Below are positions 25,830-36,189 of a stretch of DNA of 64,000 nucleotides, one piece after another. Every line of letters starts with the position of its first letter. Position 1 is the stretch's first letter. A program made the translations under genes and the position numbers. The stretch spans positions 403,609 to 467,608 of the forward strand of contig NZ_AXAE01000008.1 of NCBI RefSeq assembly GCF_000472705.1. The letters run 5' to 3'. Source of the stretch: Mesorhizobium erdmanii USDA 3471. Its GTDB lineage: Bacteria > Pseudomonadota > Alphaproteobacteria > Rhizobiales > Rhizobiaceae. The notes beneath the pieces are model-generated. The model ran no database searches. It was not told the DNA's origin and saw only the letters and a list, made by a program, of their open reading frames with translations.

Positions 25830-27719
25830 ATGGCACTTGCATCGACCGCCGGCGGAACCAGCCGCGGCATGACGCGGGAAGAGAAGAAAGTCATCTTCGC
25901 TTCCTCGCTGGGCACCGTTTTCGAATGGTACGATTTTTATCTCTACGGCTCGCTGGCGGCCTTCATTGGTTCGACTTTCTTCAGCCCGACCATTCCCGAA
26001 GCGACGCGCAACATATTCGCCTTGCTGGCATTTGCCGCCGGCTTTCTCGTTCGACCGTTCGGCGCACTGCTGTTCGGCCGCATCGGCGACCTCGTCGGAC
26101 GCAAATACACCTTCCTCGTCACCATGACGATCATGGGCCTGTCCACCTTCCTGGTTGGCCTGTTGCCCGGTTACGCGACTTTGGGCATCGCGGCTCCCAT
26201 CATTCTGATCGTGCTGCGTATGCTGCAGGGCCTGGCGCTCGGCGGCGAATATGGCGGCGCGGCGACCTATGTTGCCGAGCACGCGCCGGACGACCGTCGC
26301 GGGTTCTACACGTCATGGATCCAGACGACGGCGACGCTCGGCCTGTTCCTGTCGCTCATCGTCATCCTGATCGTCCAGGGCTCGCTGAGCAAGGAAACCT
26401 ACGCCGCCTGGGGTTGGCGCATTCCTTTCATCGTCTCCTTCCTGCTGCTCGCCGTTTCGGTCTGGATCCGGTTGTCGCTCTCGGAATCACCGACCTTCCA
26501 GAAGATGAAGGAGGAAGGAAAAGGCTCCAAGGCGCCGCTATCGGAAGCCTTCGGTCAGTGGAAGAACGCCAAGATCGCGCTGCTGGCGTTGCTCGGCCTC
26601 ACCGCCGGTCAAGCCGTCGTCTGGTACAACGGCCAGTTCTACGCATTGTTCTTCCTGCAGAACGTGCTGAAGGTCGATGCACAGTCGGTCAACATAATGA
26701 TCGCCATCGCGCTGGCGCTCGGCTCGCTCTTCTTCGTTGTTTTCGGGTGGCTCTCCGACAAGATCGGCCGCAAGCCGATCATCATGGCCGGCCTCGCGCT
26801 CGCCATCGTCTGCACCTTCCCGCTGTTCAAGGCGCTGACCTGGGCTGCCAATCCGGCACTCGCCAAGGCGCAGCAGAGTACGCGGGCAACGGTGACGGCA
26901 GCTCCCGGCGACTGCAAGTTCCAGTTCAATCCAGTTGGAACGGCGAAGTTTACGACGTCCTGTGACATTGCGACTTCATTCCTGACCAAGAACTCGGTTC
27001 CGTATGATGTCGTCTCGACCGCCGCGACCGGAACGGCTGCGTCGGTGAAGATCGGCAACGAGACCGTGTCGTCCTACGATGCGGTAGCCGCTGGTGATCA
27101 GGCCAAGGCCAAGGACGCTGCTTTCGTCAAAGCGGTCAACATGTCGCTGCAGGACAGCGGATATCCGCTGAAGCGCGCTGCCATCAAGGTCGCGGATCAG
27201 AAACTGGACGCCTTCATCGCGAGCAATCCCGAACTCAAGCTCGACGCGGCATCGATACGCGGCGGCGAGAAGACAGCGGTGCCGACCGACCAGGCGGTCA
27301 AGGACAAACTCTTGACCACCGAAGAGGCAGCGGGGGCGCCCGAAGTCACCGTCTACAACATACCGGGCGGCGGCGCCTTCGCCATGTTCGCCGACCCGGC
27401 GGCCGTGAACTGGCCGATGACAATCGGAATCCTGTTCATCCTGGTGCTGTTTGTGACCATGGTCTACGGGCCGATCGCGGCGATCCTGGTCGAGATGTTC
27501 CCGACCCGCATCCGCTATACCGGCATGTCGCTACCCTACCACATCGGCAATGGCTGGTTCGGCGGCCTGCTACCGGCAACGGTGTTCGCTCTTAGCGCGT
27601 ACAAGGGCGACATCTACTACGGCCTCTGGTACCCGGTGGTGATCGCGGCGATCACGCTGGTCATCGGCATGATCTTCGTCAAGGATACGCTTGGCACCGA
27701 CCTCCACGCCAAGGAGTAG
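25830..27719 (+). CDS. MHS-family (metabolite:H+ symporter) MFS transporter with a large insertion
   Basis: The 629-residue product is a ProP/ShiA-type symporter. The N-terminus has SLGTVFEWYDFYLYGSLAAF and the MHS signature GRIGDLVGRKYTFLVTM; QGLALGGEYGGAATYVAEHA follows. Typical members have about 430 residues; here residues from about 345 to 525 form a hydrophilic insertion with C362 and C378, followed by the last membrane segments (MVYGPIAAILVEMFPTRIRY). The insertion is probably a periplasmic domain. The ATG is preceded by ACGGGAGGACAA. A terminator follows. Confidence 0.9.
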   Translation: MALASTAGGTSRGMTREEKKVIFASSLGTVFEWYDFYLYGSLAAFIGSTFFSPTIPEATRNIFALLAFAAGFLVRPFGALLFGRIGDLVGRKYTFLVTMTIMGLSTFLVGLLPGYATLGIAAPIILIVLRMLQGLALGGEYGGAATYVAEHAPDDRRGFYTSWIQTTATLGLFLSLIVILIVQGSLSKETYAAWGWRIPFIVSFLLLAVSVWIRLSLSESPTFQKMKEEGKGSKAPLSEAFGQWKNAKIALLALLGLTAGQAVVWYNGQFYALFFLQNVLKVDAQSVNIMIAIALALGSLFFVVFGWLSDKIGRKPIIMAGLALAIVCTFPLFKALTWAANPALAKAQQSTRATVTAAPGDCKFQFNPVGTAKFTTSCDIATSFLTKNSVPYDVVSTAATGTAASVKIGNETVSSYDAVAAGDQAKAKDAAFVKAVNMSLQDSGYPLKRAAIKVADQKLDAFIASNPELKLDAASIRGGEKTAVPTDQAVKDKLLTTEEAAGAPEVTVYNIPGGGAFAMFADPAAVNWPMTIGILFILVLFVTMVYGPIAAILVEMFPTRIRYTGMSLPYHIGNGWFGGLLPATVFALSAYKGDIYYGLWYPVVIAAITLVIGMIFVKDTLGTDLHAKE

Positions 27720-27738
27720 CCGAGACATCATCGGCCAA

Positions 27739-27776
27739 CAAAAAGCCCGGAGTGATCGCTCACGCCGGGCTTTTCA
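27739..27776 (+). terminator. intrinsic terminator after the MHS transporter gene
   Basis: The stem AAAAGCCCGG / CCGGGCTTTT encloses a 14-base loop and ends in a T-run. The A-rich left side means it could also stop leftward transcription from gstI. Confidence 0.85.
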
Positions 27777-27800
27777 TATTCGAGACCTGAAAGAAGCGGA

Positions 27801-27992
27801 TCAGCCCTTGTGCTGATTTTCTTCCTCGACGGCCGCCTCATGATACCAGCCGTCAAAATCGGCGTGTGCGTAACGCAGCGATGCGAGCTCTGCCGCGAAT
27901 TTCGCCTTCGCGCCTAAATTTGAGGCAGATTTGCGCGCTGCCAGAGGGAACATCAGAATTTTTGCCGACAGACGGGACGGGACGACTTCCAT
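27801..27992 (-). CDS. gstI: glutamine synthetase translation inhibitor GstI
   Basis: The 63-residue product lies divergent to glnII, and a 63-codon gene in that position in Rhizobium leguminosarum encodes GstI, reported to inhibit translation of glnII. The length and position match exactly; I cannot align the sequences, so the identity rests on context. It is basic at the N-terminus (SARKSASN-like AARKSASNLGAKAKF) and acidic/His-rich at the end. A perfect AAAGGAG ribosome binding site and a promoter with TTGCCT and TATCTT lie upstream. In Rhizobium, NtrC represses gstI under nitrogen limitation. Confidence 0.78.
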   Translation of the reverse strand: MEVVPSRLSAKILMFPLAARKSASNLGAKAKFAAELASLRYAHADFDGWYHEAAVEEENQHKG

Positions 27993-28039
27993 GAGCGGTC
28001 TCCTTTCTTTTTCAGGAGCTTGTCGATTCAGCTTCCCTA

Positions 28040-28068
28040 AAGATAGGCTCTGCGATTCCTTTAGGCAA
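28040..28068 (-). promoter_or_regulatory. predicted sigma-70 promoter of gstI
   Basis: On the minus strand TTGCCT is separated by 17 bases from TATCTT, about 50 bases before the gstI start codon. Its -35 box lies inside a 15-base palindrome, so occupancy of the palindrome should block it. Confidence 0.5.
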
Positions 28069-28076
28069 TATGCCTA
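28062..28076. promoter_or_regulatory. palindrome in the gstI-glnII control region
   Basis: TAGGCA and TGCCTA flank an ATA centre, a perfect inverted repeat. It covers the gstI -35 box and lies about 130 bases upstream of the glnII sigma-54 promoter, the usual distance for an enhancer-type site. NtrC is the expected regulator by precedent, although the arms do not match the enteric TGCACC consensus well. Confidence 0.45.
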
Positions 28077-28205
28077 CAAAAAGATCAGTAATTGCCTGTT
28101 ATTGATGCATTTTGAACTTCTGATCGATCTCGACCCAGTGATGAGGCGGCTCAGCAAATTCCACGGGATATCGCTGCCATTTTGCCGCACCCGTCGAAGC
28201 CGGAG

Positions 28206-28221
28206 TGGCACACGAATTGCG
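28206..28221 (+). promoter_or_regulatory. sigma-54 promoter of glnII
   Basis: TGGCAC, five bases, then TTGCG gives the -24/-12 pattern with exactly ten bases between the GG and GC dinucleotides. It is 87 bases before the glnII start. glnII of other rhizobia is transcribed from an NtrC-dependent sigma-54 promoter, so the function is well supported. Confidence 0.85.
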
Positions 28222-28307
28222 TTTTAGGGATCGGCAGCGCCGGCTGCCGACGGCGGATGCATGTCGACGCCGTTTGGTGTTCGGTGAACAAGCAACGAGA
28301 GGCTAGA

Positions 28308-29348
28308 ATGACGAAATATAAGCTCGAGTACATTTGGCTCGATGGATACACCCCGGTCCCCAACCTTCGCGGCAAGACGCAGGTCAAGGAATTCGCCGAA
28401 TTCCCGACGCCTGAAGAGCTGCCGCTGTGGGGCTTCGATGGCTCCTCCACGATGCAGGCCGAGGGCCACAGCTCCGACTGCGTGTTGAAGCCGGTCGCGG
28501 TGTATCCGGATCCGACCCGCACCAACGGCGTGTTGGTCATGTGCGAAGTCATGATGCCGGATGGCGTGACACCGCATGCCTCCAACAAGCGCGCCACCAT
28601 CCTCGATGACGAGGGTGCCTGGTTCGGCTTCGAGCAGGAGTATTTCTTCTACAAGGACGGCCGCCCGCTCGGCTTTCCGGAGAGCGGTTATCCCGCGCCG
28701 CAGGGTCCGTACTACACCGGCGTCGGCTACAAGAACGTTGGCGATGTCGCACGCCAGATCGTCGAAGATCATCTCGACCTTTGCCTCGCCGCCGGGATCA
28801 ACCATGAAGGCATCAACGCCGAAGTGGCCAAGGGCCAGTGGGAATTCCAGATATTTGGCAAGGGCTCCAAGAAGGCCGCCGACCAGATGTGGATCGCCCG
28901 CTATCTGCTTCTGCGCCTCACCGAGAAATACCGCATCGACATCGAATTCCACTGCAAGCCGCTCGGCGATACCGATTGGAACGGCTCGGGCATGCATGCC
29001 AACTTCTCGACCGCCTATATGCGCGAAGTCGGCGGCAAGGCGTATTTCGAATCATTGATGGCGCAGTTCGACAAGAACCTGATGGACCACATCGCCGTCT
29101 ACGGCCCGGACAACGACAAGCGCCTGACCGGCAAGCACGAGACCGCGCCGTGGAACAAGTTCAGCTACGGTATTGCCGACCGTGGCGCTTCGATCCGCGT
29201 GCCGCACTCCTTCGTCAAGAATGACTACAAGGGTTATCTGGAAGACCGCCGCCCGAACTCGCAAGGCGACCCCTACCAGATCGCTTCGCAGATCCTGAAG
29301 ACCATCTCGGAGGTTGCGACCGACGCGAAGGTCTCGGCCGCTGCCTGA
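28308..29348 (+). CDS. glnII: glutamine synthetase type II (GSII)
   Basis: GSII makes glutamine from glutamate, ammonia and ATP and is the eukaryote-like enzyme found in rhizobia. The 346-residue product starts MTKYKLEYIWLDGYTPVPNL and has the LPLWGFDGSSTMQAEG substrate-binding region and the APWNKFSYGIADRGASIRVP motif near the end. It lacks the adenylylated tyrosine loop of GSI. The ATG is chosen over upstream in-frame codons by family length and an AACGAGAGG ribosome binding site. Expression is probably NtrC/sigma-54 dependent and countered by GstI. Confidence 0.96.
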   Translation: MTKYKLEYIWLDGYTPVPNLRGKTQVKEFAEFPTPEELPLWGFDGSSTMQAEGHSSDCVLKPVAVYPDPTRTNGVLVMCEVMMPDGVTPHASNKRATILDDEGAWFGFEQEYFFYKDGRPLGFPESGYPAPQGPYYTGVGYKNVGDVARQIVEDHLDLCLAAGINHEGINAEVAKGQWEFQIFGKGSKKAADQMWIARYLLLRLTEKYRIDIEFHCKPLGDTDWNGSGMHANFSTAYMREVGGKAYFESLMAQFDKNLMDHIAVYGPDNDKRLTGKHETAPWNKFSYGIADRGASIRVPHSFVKNDYKGYLEDRRPNSQGDPYQIASQILKTISEVATDAKVSAAA

Positions 29349-29402
29349 TTGTTTTGCGCGGCGCGGATCACAATATCTTCGCCGCGTCCAGATCTTGGTA
29401 AC

Positions 29403-29435
29403 AAAAGCCCTGGAGGGAAACCGCCAGGGCTTCTT
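29403..29435 (+). terminator. intrinsic terminator after glnII
   Basis: AAGCCCTGG and CCAGGGCTT pair around a ten-base loop and are followed by a short T-rich stretch (CTTC). It lies 55 bases after the glnII stop codon. Confidence 0.7.
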
Positions 29436-30153
29436 CATGACGACCGGCGCCGATTGCGCGATTGGCGCCAACCTCGCCGCCAGCCTGGCCGGGGCCGTCG
29501 TACTCGCCCATGCCGGAGAAACCCGATCCGGAGATGCCGCGCTGACCGCGAGCGTGCGCATAAGCCATTGAAGCCGCGTCGAACCGGTGAAACAGCGTCG
29601 GGTGGAATACACCCAAAAAAAGTCAGGTTGAAAACGACCGGCCAACTTCGCCCGGCGGAGACGCTTTTGGCCCGCGCCAGTTGCCGTGATGCGCGCTGAA
29701 CGCTTCAAACTTCGTTGAAAAAGCCCGGAAAACGGCCTGTTCCAGGTCGTCCGTACACCAATGATCAGTCATATAACCCGCTGTTCATGCATCGAAATTC
29801 GCGATGCATGCGTTCGGCCGGCGGCGTTGACAGATCACGCTGCGGCATGCGTATTCCGGGCCTTGGGGTTACGCCAAAGCGATGCTGTTCAAACGGGGCG
29901 GGGTTTCTTGAACGACGGCATTGGCGGGGGCGCCGGACGAGCGGGCATTGCAGCCTGAGGCAGTGTGCCGCTCGCTCCTGGCGATTGATCGTGCTCAACA
30001 TCCGACCGTCGATGTCGACGAGCCTGAGACGGCTCGGAGCGATGAGCTTTCTATCGGCGGCCCGGCCGGCTATACGGCGCAAAATCAAACCAGTGACTGC
30101 CGTTGTGTGACTCGATCTTCGCCCAATTCGTCGATGCAGAGCTTGCAGGCAGC
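29436..30153. other. 718-base gap between glnII and glnA, no gene recognised
   Basis: Several short frames exist on both strands but none has a convincing ribosome binding site and recognisable product. It contains one inverted repeat, CATGCATCG and CGATGCATG around a seven-base spacer at 29786-29810. No tRNA or known RNA is visible. It may hold decayed coding sequence. Confidence 0.5.
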
Positions 30154-30192
30154 AAAAAGCCCTTGAAGGCGGAAACCTTCAAGGGCTTTTTT
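30154..30192 (-). terminator. strong terminator after glnA
   Basis: A perfect 16-base stem, AAAAAGCCCTTGAAGG and its complement, closes on CGGAAA. On the minus strand it ends in a T-run, 15 bases after the glnA stop. The symmetric A/T ends allow it to work in both directions. Confidence 0.92.
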
Positions 30193-30206
30193 GTCCGAGC
30201 CGGTTC

Positions 30207-31616
30207 TTAGACCGAGTAGTACATGTCGTACTCGACCGGATGCGGGGTCATTTCGAAGCGCATCACCTCGGCCATCTTCAGCTCGATATAGCTATCGATC
30301 TGGTCGTCGTCGAAGACGCCGCCGGCCTTCAGGAAGCCGCGATCCTTGTCGAGGCTCTGGAGGGCTTCACGCAGCGAACCGCAGACGGTCGGGATCTTCT
30401 TCAACTCCTTCGGCGGCAGGTCGTAGAGATCCTTGTCCATCGGCTGTCCCGGGTGGATCTTGTTCTTGATGCCGTCGAGGCCCGCCATCAGCATGGCGGC
30501 GAAGGCGAGGTAAGGGTTCGCGCCCGGATCAGGGAAGCGAACCTCGACGCGCTTGGCCTTCGGCGACGAGCCGAACGGAATGCGGCAGGAGGCCGAACGA
30601 TTGCGCGCCGAATAGGCGAGCAGCACCGGCGCTTCGTAGCCAGGCACCAGGCGCTTGTAGGAGTTGGTCAGCGGGTTGGTGAAGGCGTTGATCGCCTTGG
30701 CGTGCTTGATGATGCCGCCGATGTAGAACAGGCAGCTTTCCGACAGGCCGGCATACTCATTGCCGGCGAAGGTCGGCTTGCCACCCTTCCAGATCGACTG
30801 GTGGACGTGCATGCCCGAGCCGTTGTCGCCGAAGATCGGCTTCGGCATGAAAGTAGCCGTCTTGCCATAGGCGTTGGCGACCTGGTGCACGACATACTTG
30901 TAGATCAGCATCTTGTCGGCGTTACGGACCAGCGTGTCGAACTTGATGCCCAGTTCGTGCTGGGCGGCGGCGACCTCGTGGTGATGCTTTTCGACGCGTA
31001 CGCCCATTTCGGCGAGCACGGTCAGCATCTCGGAGCGCATGTCCTGCGCGCTGTCGATCGGCGGCACCGGGAAATAGCCGCCCTTGATGCGCGGGCGGTG
31101 ACCAAGGTTGCCGGTCTCGTAGTCGGTGTCGTCATTGGACGGCAGTTCGGTCGAATCGAGCCTGAAGCCGGTGTTGTAGGGATCAGCCTTGTACTTGACG
31201 TCGTCGAACACGAAGAACTCGGCTTCCGGGCCGACATAGATGGTGTCGCCGATGCCTTCCGCCTTCATGTAGGCCTCGGCCTTCTTGGCAGTGCCGCGCG
31301 GATCGCGGTTGTAGGATTCGCCCGAAACCGGATCGAGAATGTCGCACAGGATGACCATGGTCGACTGGGCGAAGAACGGGTCCATGTGGACCGTGTCCGG
31401 ATCGGGCATCAGCACCATGTCGGACTCGTTGATGGCCTTCCAGCCGGCGATCGACGAGCCGTCGAACATGACGCCATCGGCAAACATGTCCTCCTCGACC
31501 TCGACGACATCCATCGTCACGTGCTGCAGCTTGCCCTTCGGGTCGGTGAAGCGCAGGTCGACGAATTTCACGTCGTTATCCTTGATCTGCTTCATGATGT
31601 CTTTGGCTGTCGTCAT
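30207..31616 (-). CDS. glnA: glutamine synthetase type I (GSI)
   Basis: GSI is the dodecameric bacterial enzyme for ammonia assimilation. The 469-residue product has [18 protein letters not shown], the [12 protein letters not shown] motif and [20 protein letters not shown]. The adenylylation tyrosine is Y398 in [10 protein letters not shown], so activity should be controlled by GlnE. It follows glnB by 58 bases in the same direction; the glnBA operon with GlnB sensing 2-oxoglutarate and glutamine is conserved in rhizobia. Confidence 0.98.
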   Translation of the reverse strand: MTTAKDIMKQIKDNDVKFVDLRFTDPKGKLQHVTMDVVEVEEDMFADGVMFDGSSIAGWKAINESDMVLMPDPDTVHMDPFFAQSTMVILCDILDPVSGESYNRDPRGTAKKAEAYMKAEGIGDTIYVGPEAEFFVFDDVKYKADPYNTGFRLDSTELPSNDDTDYETGNLGHRPRIKGGYFPVPPIDSAQDMRSEMLTVLAEMGVRVEKHHHEVAAAQHELGIKFDTLVRNADKMLIYKYVVHQVANAYGKTATFMPKPIFGDNGSGMHVHQSIWKGGKPTFAGNEYAGLSESCLFYIGGIIKHAKAINAFTNPLTNSYKRLVPGYEAPVLLAYSARNRSASCRIPFGSSPKAKRVEVRFPDPGANPYLAFAAMLMAGLDGIKNKIHPGQPMDKDLYDLPPKELKKIPTVCGSLREALQSLDKDRGFLKAGGVFDDDQIDSYIELKMAEVMRFEMTPHPVEYDMYYSV

Positions 31617-31674
31617 GTCATTTCTTCCCTGTGTGGTGACGTTTCGAGGAGACGATAATCTGAAATCAGAAAGC

Positions 31675-32515
<841 letters not shown>

Positions 32516-34057
32516 ATGGGCCTGCCAGCCGGCGCCAATCTGGAAATCCTATCGCCGGCCGAGATGGCCGAGGCCGATCGGCTGGCGATCGCGGCCGGTC
32601 CACTCGACGGCTATGGCCTGATGCAGCGCGCCGGCGAGGCGGTCGCCGCGGTGGTTCTCGCACGCTATCCCGCCGCAAGCCGCGTGCATGTGCTGTGCGG
32701 CCCCGGCAACAATGGCGGCGACGGCTATGTCGTGGCGCGCCTGCTGGCCGAGGCCGGGGTCAGCGTCGCCGTCTGGGCGGAGGGCGAACCGCGCGCAGGC
32801 AGCGATGCGGCGATTGCCTTGGCTGGATGCCGGCTTGAGCGGCGCCCACTCGAGGCTTTTATCGCAGAGCCTGGCTCGCTGGTCGTGGATGCTCTCTATG
32901 GCGCGGGGCTGTCGAGGGCTCTCTCCGGCGACGCCGCACGCGCCGTGGAGATTGCCGCCGGCCTGTCGGTCGTTGCGGTTGACTTGCCTTCGGGCGTTTC
33001 GGGTGAGAGCGGCGAAATCCTCGGTACGGCATTTCGGGCCGCTGCCACCGTAACCTTCGCACGCAAGAAGCCCGGACACCTGCTCTTGCCCGGCCGCGAG
33101 CACTGCGGCGAGGTGATGCTTGCCGATATCGGCATCCGTAACGAGGTCATCGAGCAGGTCGCGGCGCGAACCTTCGAGAACGAACCAGAGCTTTGGCTCT
33201 CGAACTTTCCGACACCTGCCGTCGACACGCATAAATACAAACGCGGCCATGTGAGCGTCTTTTCCGGCGGACCGTCCGCGACGGGCGCAGCGCGGCTATC
33301 GGCGCTTGCGGCCGCCAGAAGCGGGGCAGGGGCGGTCACCGTGCTTTCCCCCGCGAACGCCATGCAGGTCAACGCCGCGCATTTGACCTCGATCATGTTG
33401 CGAAAGGCCGACACCGTCGAGGATGTGCAAGAGGTTATCGGCGATCGCCGGCCATCGGCCTTTGTCCTTGGACCCGGCTTCGGCATCGGCGACAAAGCGC
33501 GCGATTTTACCCTCGGGGTGCTCGCCAGGAAGCGCCAGGACGCAGGCGTTGAGGGGCTCGTGCTCGACGCCGACGGGATTACGTCTTTTCGAAACACGGC
33601 CTCAACTCTAAGCGAGGCGGCTGGCAGGCCGGACGCGCCGGCGCTGATCATGACGCCGCATGAGGGCGAGTTCAGCAGGCTGTTTCCGGATATTTTAGGC
33701 GACAAGAAATTGTCGAAACTTGCCAAGGCGCGTGCGGCAGCGGCGCGTGCCAATGCTGTTATCGTGTACAAAGGCGCCGACACGGTCATCGCCGCGCCGG
33801 ACGGTCGGGCGGCGATCAATGCCAACGGCGCGCCTTGGCTCGCGACGGCGGGCTCGGGCGATGTACTGTCCGGCATCGTCGCCGCGCTGCTGGCGCAAGG
33901 CATGCAGGCTTTCGAGTCTGCCTGCGCGGCGGTCTGGATCCACGCCGAAGCCGGCAGGCGCTTCGGACCGGGACTGATCGCCGAGGATCTGCCGCTGGCG
34001 CTGGTGGCAGTGCTGCGCGAACTCGTGGAAGCGCGGCAGAAGGTGCCGATCGGATGA
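32516..34057 (+). CDS. nnr: bifunctional NAD(P)H-hydrate epimerase / ADP-dependent NAD(P)H-hydrate dehydratase
   Basis: This enzyme repairs hydrated NADH and NADPH. The 513-residue product is a fusion of the epimerase domain (N-terminal 220 residues, with HVLCGPGNNGGDGYVVARLL) and the dehydratase domain (C-terminal, ribokinase-like, with the catalytic region NGAPWLATAGSGDVLSGIVA). The middle YKRGHVSVFSGGPSATGAAR starts the second domain. The ATG follows TTCGGGAGTA. It is not obviously linked in function to the neighbouring nitrogen genes. Confidence 0.95.
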   Translation: MGLPAGANLEILSPAEMAEADRLAIAAGPLDGYGLMQRAGEAVAAVVLARYPAASRVHVLCGPGNNGGDGYVVARLLAEAGVSVAVWAEGEPRAGSDAAIALAGCRLERRPLEAFIAEPGSLVVDALYGAGLSRALSGDAARAVEIAAGLSVVAVDLPSGVSGESGEILGTAFRAAATVTFARKKPGHLLLPGREHCGEVMLADIGIRNEVIEQVAARTFENEPELWLSNFPTPAVDTHKYKRGHVSVFSGGPSATGAARLSALAAARSGAGAVTVLSPANAMQVNAAHLTSIMLRKADTVEDVQEVIGDRRPSAFVLGPGFGIGDKARDFTLGVLARKRQDAGVEGLVLDADGITSFRNTASTLSEAAGRPDAPALIMTPHEGEFSRLFPDILGDKKLSKLAKARAAAARANAVIVYKGADTVIAAPDGRAAINANGAPWLATAGSGDVLSGIVAALLAQGMQAFESACAAVWIHAEAGRRFGPGLIAEDLPLALVAVLRELVEARQKVPIG

Positions 34058-34247
34058 GGATTACATGTGCCGGCCGTTGCCGCCGGGCACTCCGGGCGCG
34101 GCAAAGGTCAAGGGCATCGGCTTTTGCTCACCGATGCTCATAGACAACCACGCAACACCGTGGGCCAGTCCCACCGTGGACGCGAGGTTCGGGGTTGCGG
34201 CGGAGGAGTGCTCGACAGCTGTCGCTGACAGGTGCCCATCGGACGCC

Positions 34248-35780
34248 TCACAGCGGGATATTGTCGTGCTTCTTCCAGGGGTTCTGCATGTCCTTGTTGC
34301 GCAGCATGCGCAGCGCCCGCGCGACGCGGCGGCGGGTCGAGTGCGGCATGATCACCTCGTCGACATAGCCGCGCTCCGCAGCGACGAATGGCGACAGGAA
34401 GCGATCCTCGTAAGCCTTTGTATGGGCTGCGATCTTTTCCGCGTCGCCAATGTCCTTGCGATAGATGATCTCGACCGCGCCCCTGGCGCCCATCACCGCG
34501 ATCTGCGCCGTCGGCCAGGCATAGTTCATGTCGCCGCGCAGGTGCTTCGATGCCATCACGTCATAGGCGCCGCCATAGGCTTTGCGAGTGATGACGGTGA
34601 TCTTCGGCACGGTCGCCTCGGCATAGGCGAACAAGAGCTTGGCGCCATGCTTGATCAGTCCGCCATATTCCTGCGCGGTGCCCGGCAGGAAGCCAGGGAC
34701 ATCGACGAAGGTGACGATCGGGATCGAGAAACAGTCACAAAAACGCACGAAACGCGCCGCCTTGCGGCTGGCGTCGGAATCGAGCACGCCGGCCAGCACC
34801 ATCGGCTGGTTGGCGACGAAGCCGACCGTGCGGCCCTCGACGCGCCCGAAGCCGGTGACGATGTTCTTGGCGAAGTTCTGCTGGATTTCGAAGAAGTCGC
34901 CCTCGTCGGCAACCTTCAGGATCAGTTCCTTGATGTCGTAGGGCTTATTGGCATTATCGGGGATCAGCCGGTCGAGCGACAGATCATGGTCGGTGACCGA
35001 CTGGTAGCATTCGATCTCGGGAATCTCCGATGTGTTCGAAGCGGGCAACAGATCGACCAGCCGGCGCATCTGCAGGAGCGCCTCGACGTCATTGTCATAG
35101 GCGCCATCGGCAATCGAGGATTTCGTTGTGTGGACGGAGGCGCCGCCAAGGCTCTCGGCGGTCACAGTCTCGTTGGTCACGGTCTTGACCACGTCGGGAC
35201 CGGTTACGAACATGTAGGACGTGTCGCGCACCATGAATATGAAATCGGTCATGGCGGGCGAATAGACGTCGCCGCCGGCGCACGGCCCCATGATCACGGA
35301 AATCTGCGGGATGACGCCGGAGGCAAGCACGTTGCGCTGGAAGATCTCGGCGTAGCCACCGAGCGCCGCCACGCCCTCCTGGATGCGCGCGCCGCCGGCA
35401 TCGTAGAGCCCGATGATCGGCGCGCGGTTGCGCAGCGCCATCTCCTGCACCTTGATTACCTTTTCGGCATGGGCTTCCGACAGCGAGCCGCCGAACACGG
35501 TGAAATCCTTAGCGAAGAGGTAGACCGGGCGACCGTTGACCGTGCCCCAGCCGGTGACGACGCCATCGCCGGCGATCTTGGTCTTCTCCATGCCGAAATC
35601 GGTTGAGCGATGCTCGACATACATGTCGAATTCCTCGAATGAGCCTTCGTCTAGAAACACCTCGATGCGTTCGCGCGCGGTGAGCTTGCCCTTCTTGTGC
35701 TGGGCATCGATGCGCGCCTGACCACCACCCATGCGGGCCATCTCACGCCGGCGCTCGAGTTCCTTCAGCACATCCTTCAT
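34248..35780 (-). CDS. pccB: propionyl-CoA carboxylase beta (carboxyltransferase) subunit
   Basis: The enzyme transfers CO2 from carboxybiotin to propionyl-CoA, giving methylmalonyl-CoA. The 510-residue product starts [20 protein letters not shown] and has the two crotonase-like halves with [39 protein letters not shown] and [19 protein letters not shown]. The ATG fits family length; an open frame continues upstream. The biotin-carrying alpha subunit gene, pccA, is not within 190 bases downstream and no other carboxylase gene is near, so it is encoded elsewhere or has another partner. Confidence 0.95.
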   Translation of the reverse strand: MKDVLKELERRREMARMGGGQARIDAQHKKGKLTARERIEVFLDEGSFEEFDMYVEHRSTDFGMEKTKIAGDGVVTGWGTVNGRPVYLFAKDFTVFGGSLSEAHAEKVIKVQEMALRNRAPIIGLYDAGGARIQEGVAALGGYAEIFQRNVLASGVIPQISVIMGPCAGGDVYSPAMTDFIFMVRDTSYMFVTGPDVVKTVTNETVTAESLGGASVHTTKSSIADGAYDNDVEALLQMRRLVDLLPASNTSEIPEIECYQSVTDHDLSLDRLIPDNANKPYDIKELILKVADEGDFFEIQQNFAKNIVTGFGRVEGRTVGFVANQPMVLAGVLDSDASRKAARFVRFCDCFSIPIVTFVDVPGFLPGTAQEYGGLIKHGAKLLFAYAEATVPKITVITRKAYGGAYDVMASKHLRGDMNYAWPTAQIAVMGARGAVEIIYRKDIGDAEKIAAHTKAYEDRFLSPFVAAERGYVDEVIMPHSTRRRVARALRMLRNKDMQNPWKKHDNIPL

Positions 35781-36189
35781 CACTTGGTCCCCAGAAGCCG
35801 AAAGCTGCGTTTGTGGTAATGATGCCCAACGGCGAGCGCAAGCGTCAGCTTTGGCTGGCTTTGCTGCGCTGCAACATAACACCCCTTGCATTCCGGGGCG
35901 AACTCAGCCATATGCAGGCCATAGGCGCTTGGGCCGGGAACGAATCCGGCCTTCTCGACGAATGAGACTGGTTGCGTCTGTTTTCCCTCTTTTTCCGCTG
36001 ATCGGCTCCGATCGGTTGGCAAGGTGGCGAAAAAGCCCCGTGGCATGATGCCTGCGGGCACGACAGCGCAGCCGAGTGGACGTTACCGTCCGCCCGCCTT
36101 GTCGTTCCATGACAATGTTATCCGACGGCAGGTTGCGCCCTGTCGCCATTGATGTTTGCGGCCACGACGCCGCGTGAAAGAAGATCATT
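35781..36189. other. divergent control region between pccB and the helicase gene
   Basis: This 409-base stretch must hold promoters in both directions. A 93-codon minus-strand frame ends in TGATG, overlapping the pccB start by one base, but its composition and start are not convincing. I see no RNA gene. Confidence 0.4.

Noticed and set aside
29368..29616. Short minus-strand frame with GFSGMGEYDG, like an aldehyde dehydrogenase tail
   Set aside because: The resemblance is about ten residues and the rest does not match; too weak for a pseudogene call.
35780..36061. 93-codon minus-strand frame ending in TGATG at the pccB start
   Set aside because: The overlap is suggestive of coupling, but no ribosome binding site or recognisable family supports it, and the composition resembles leader sequence.
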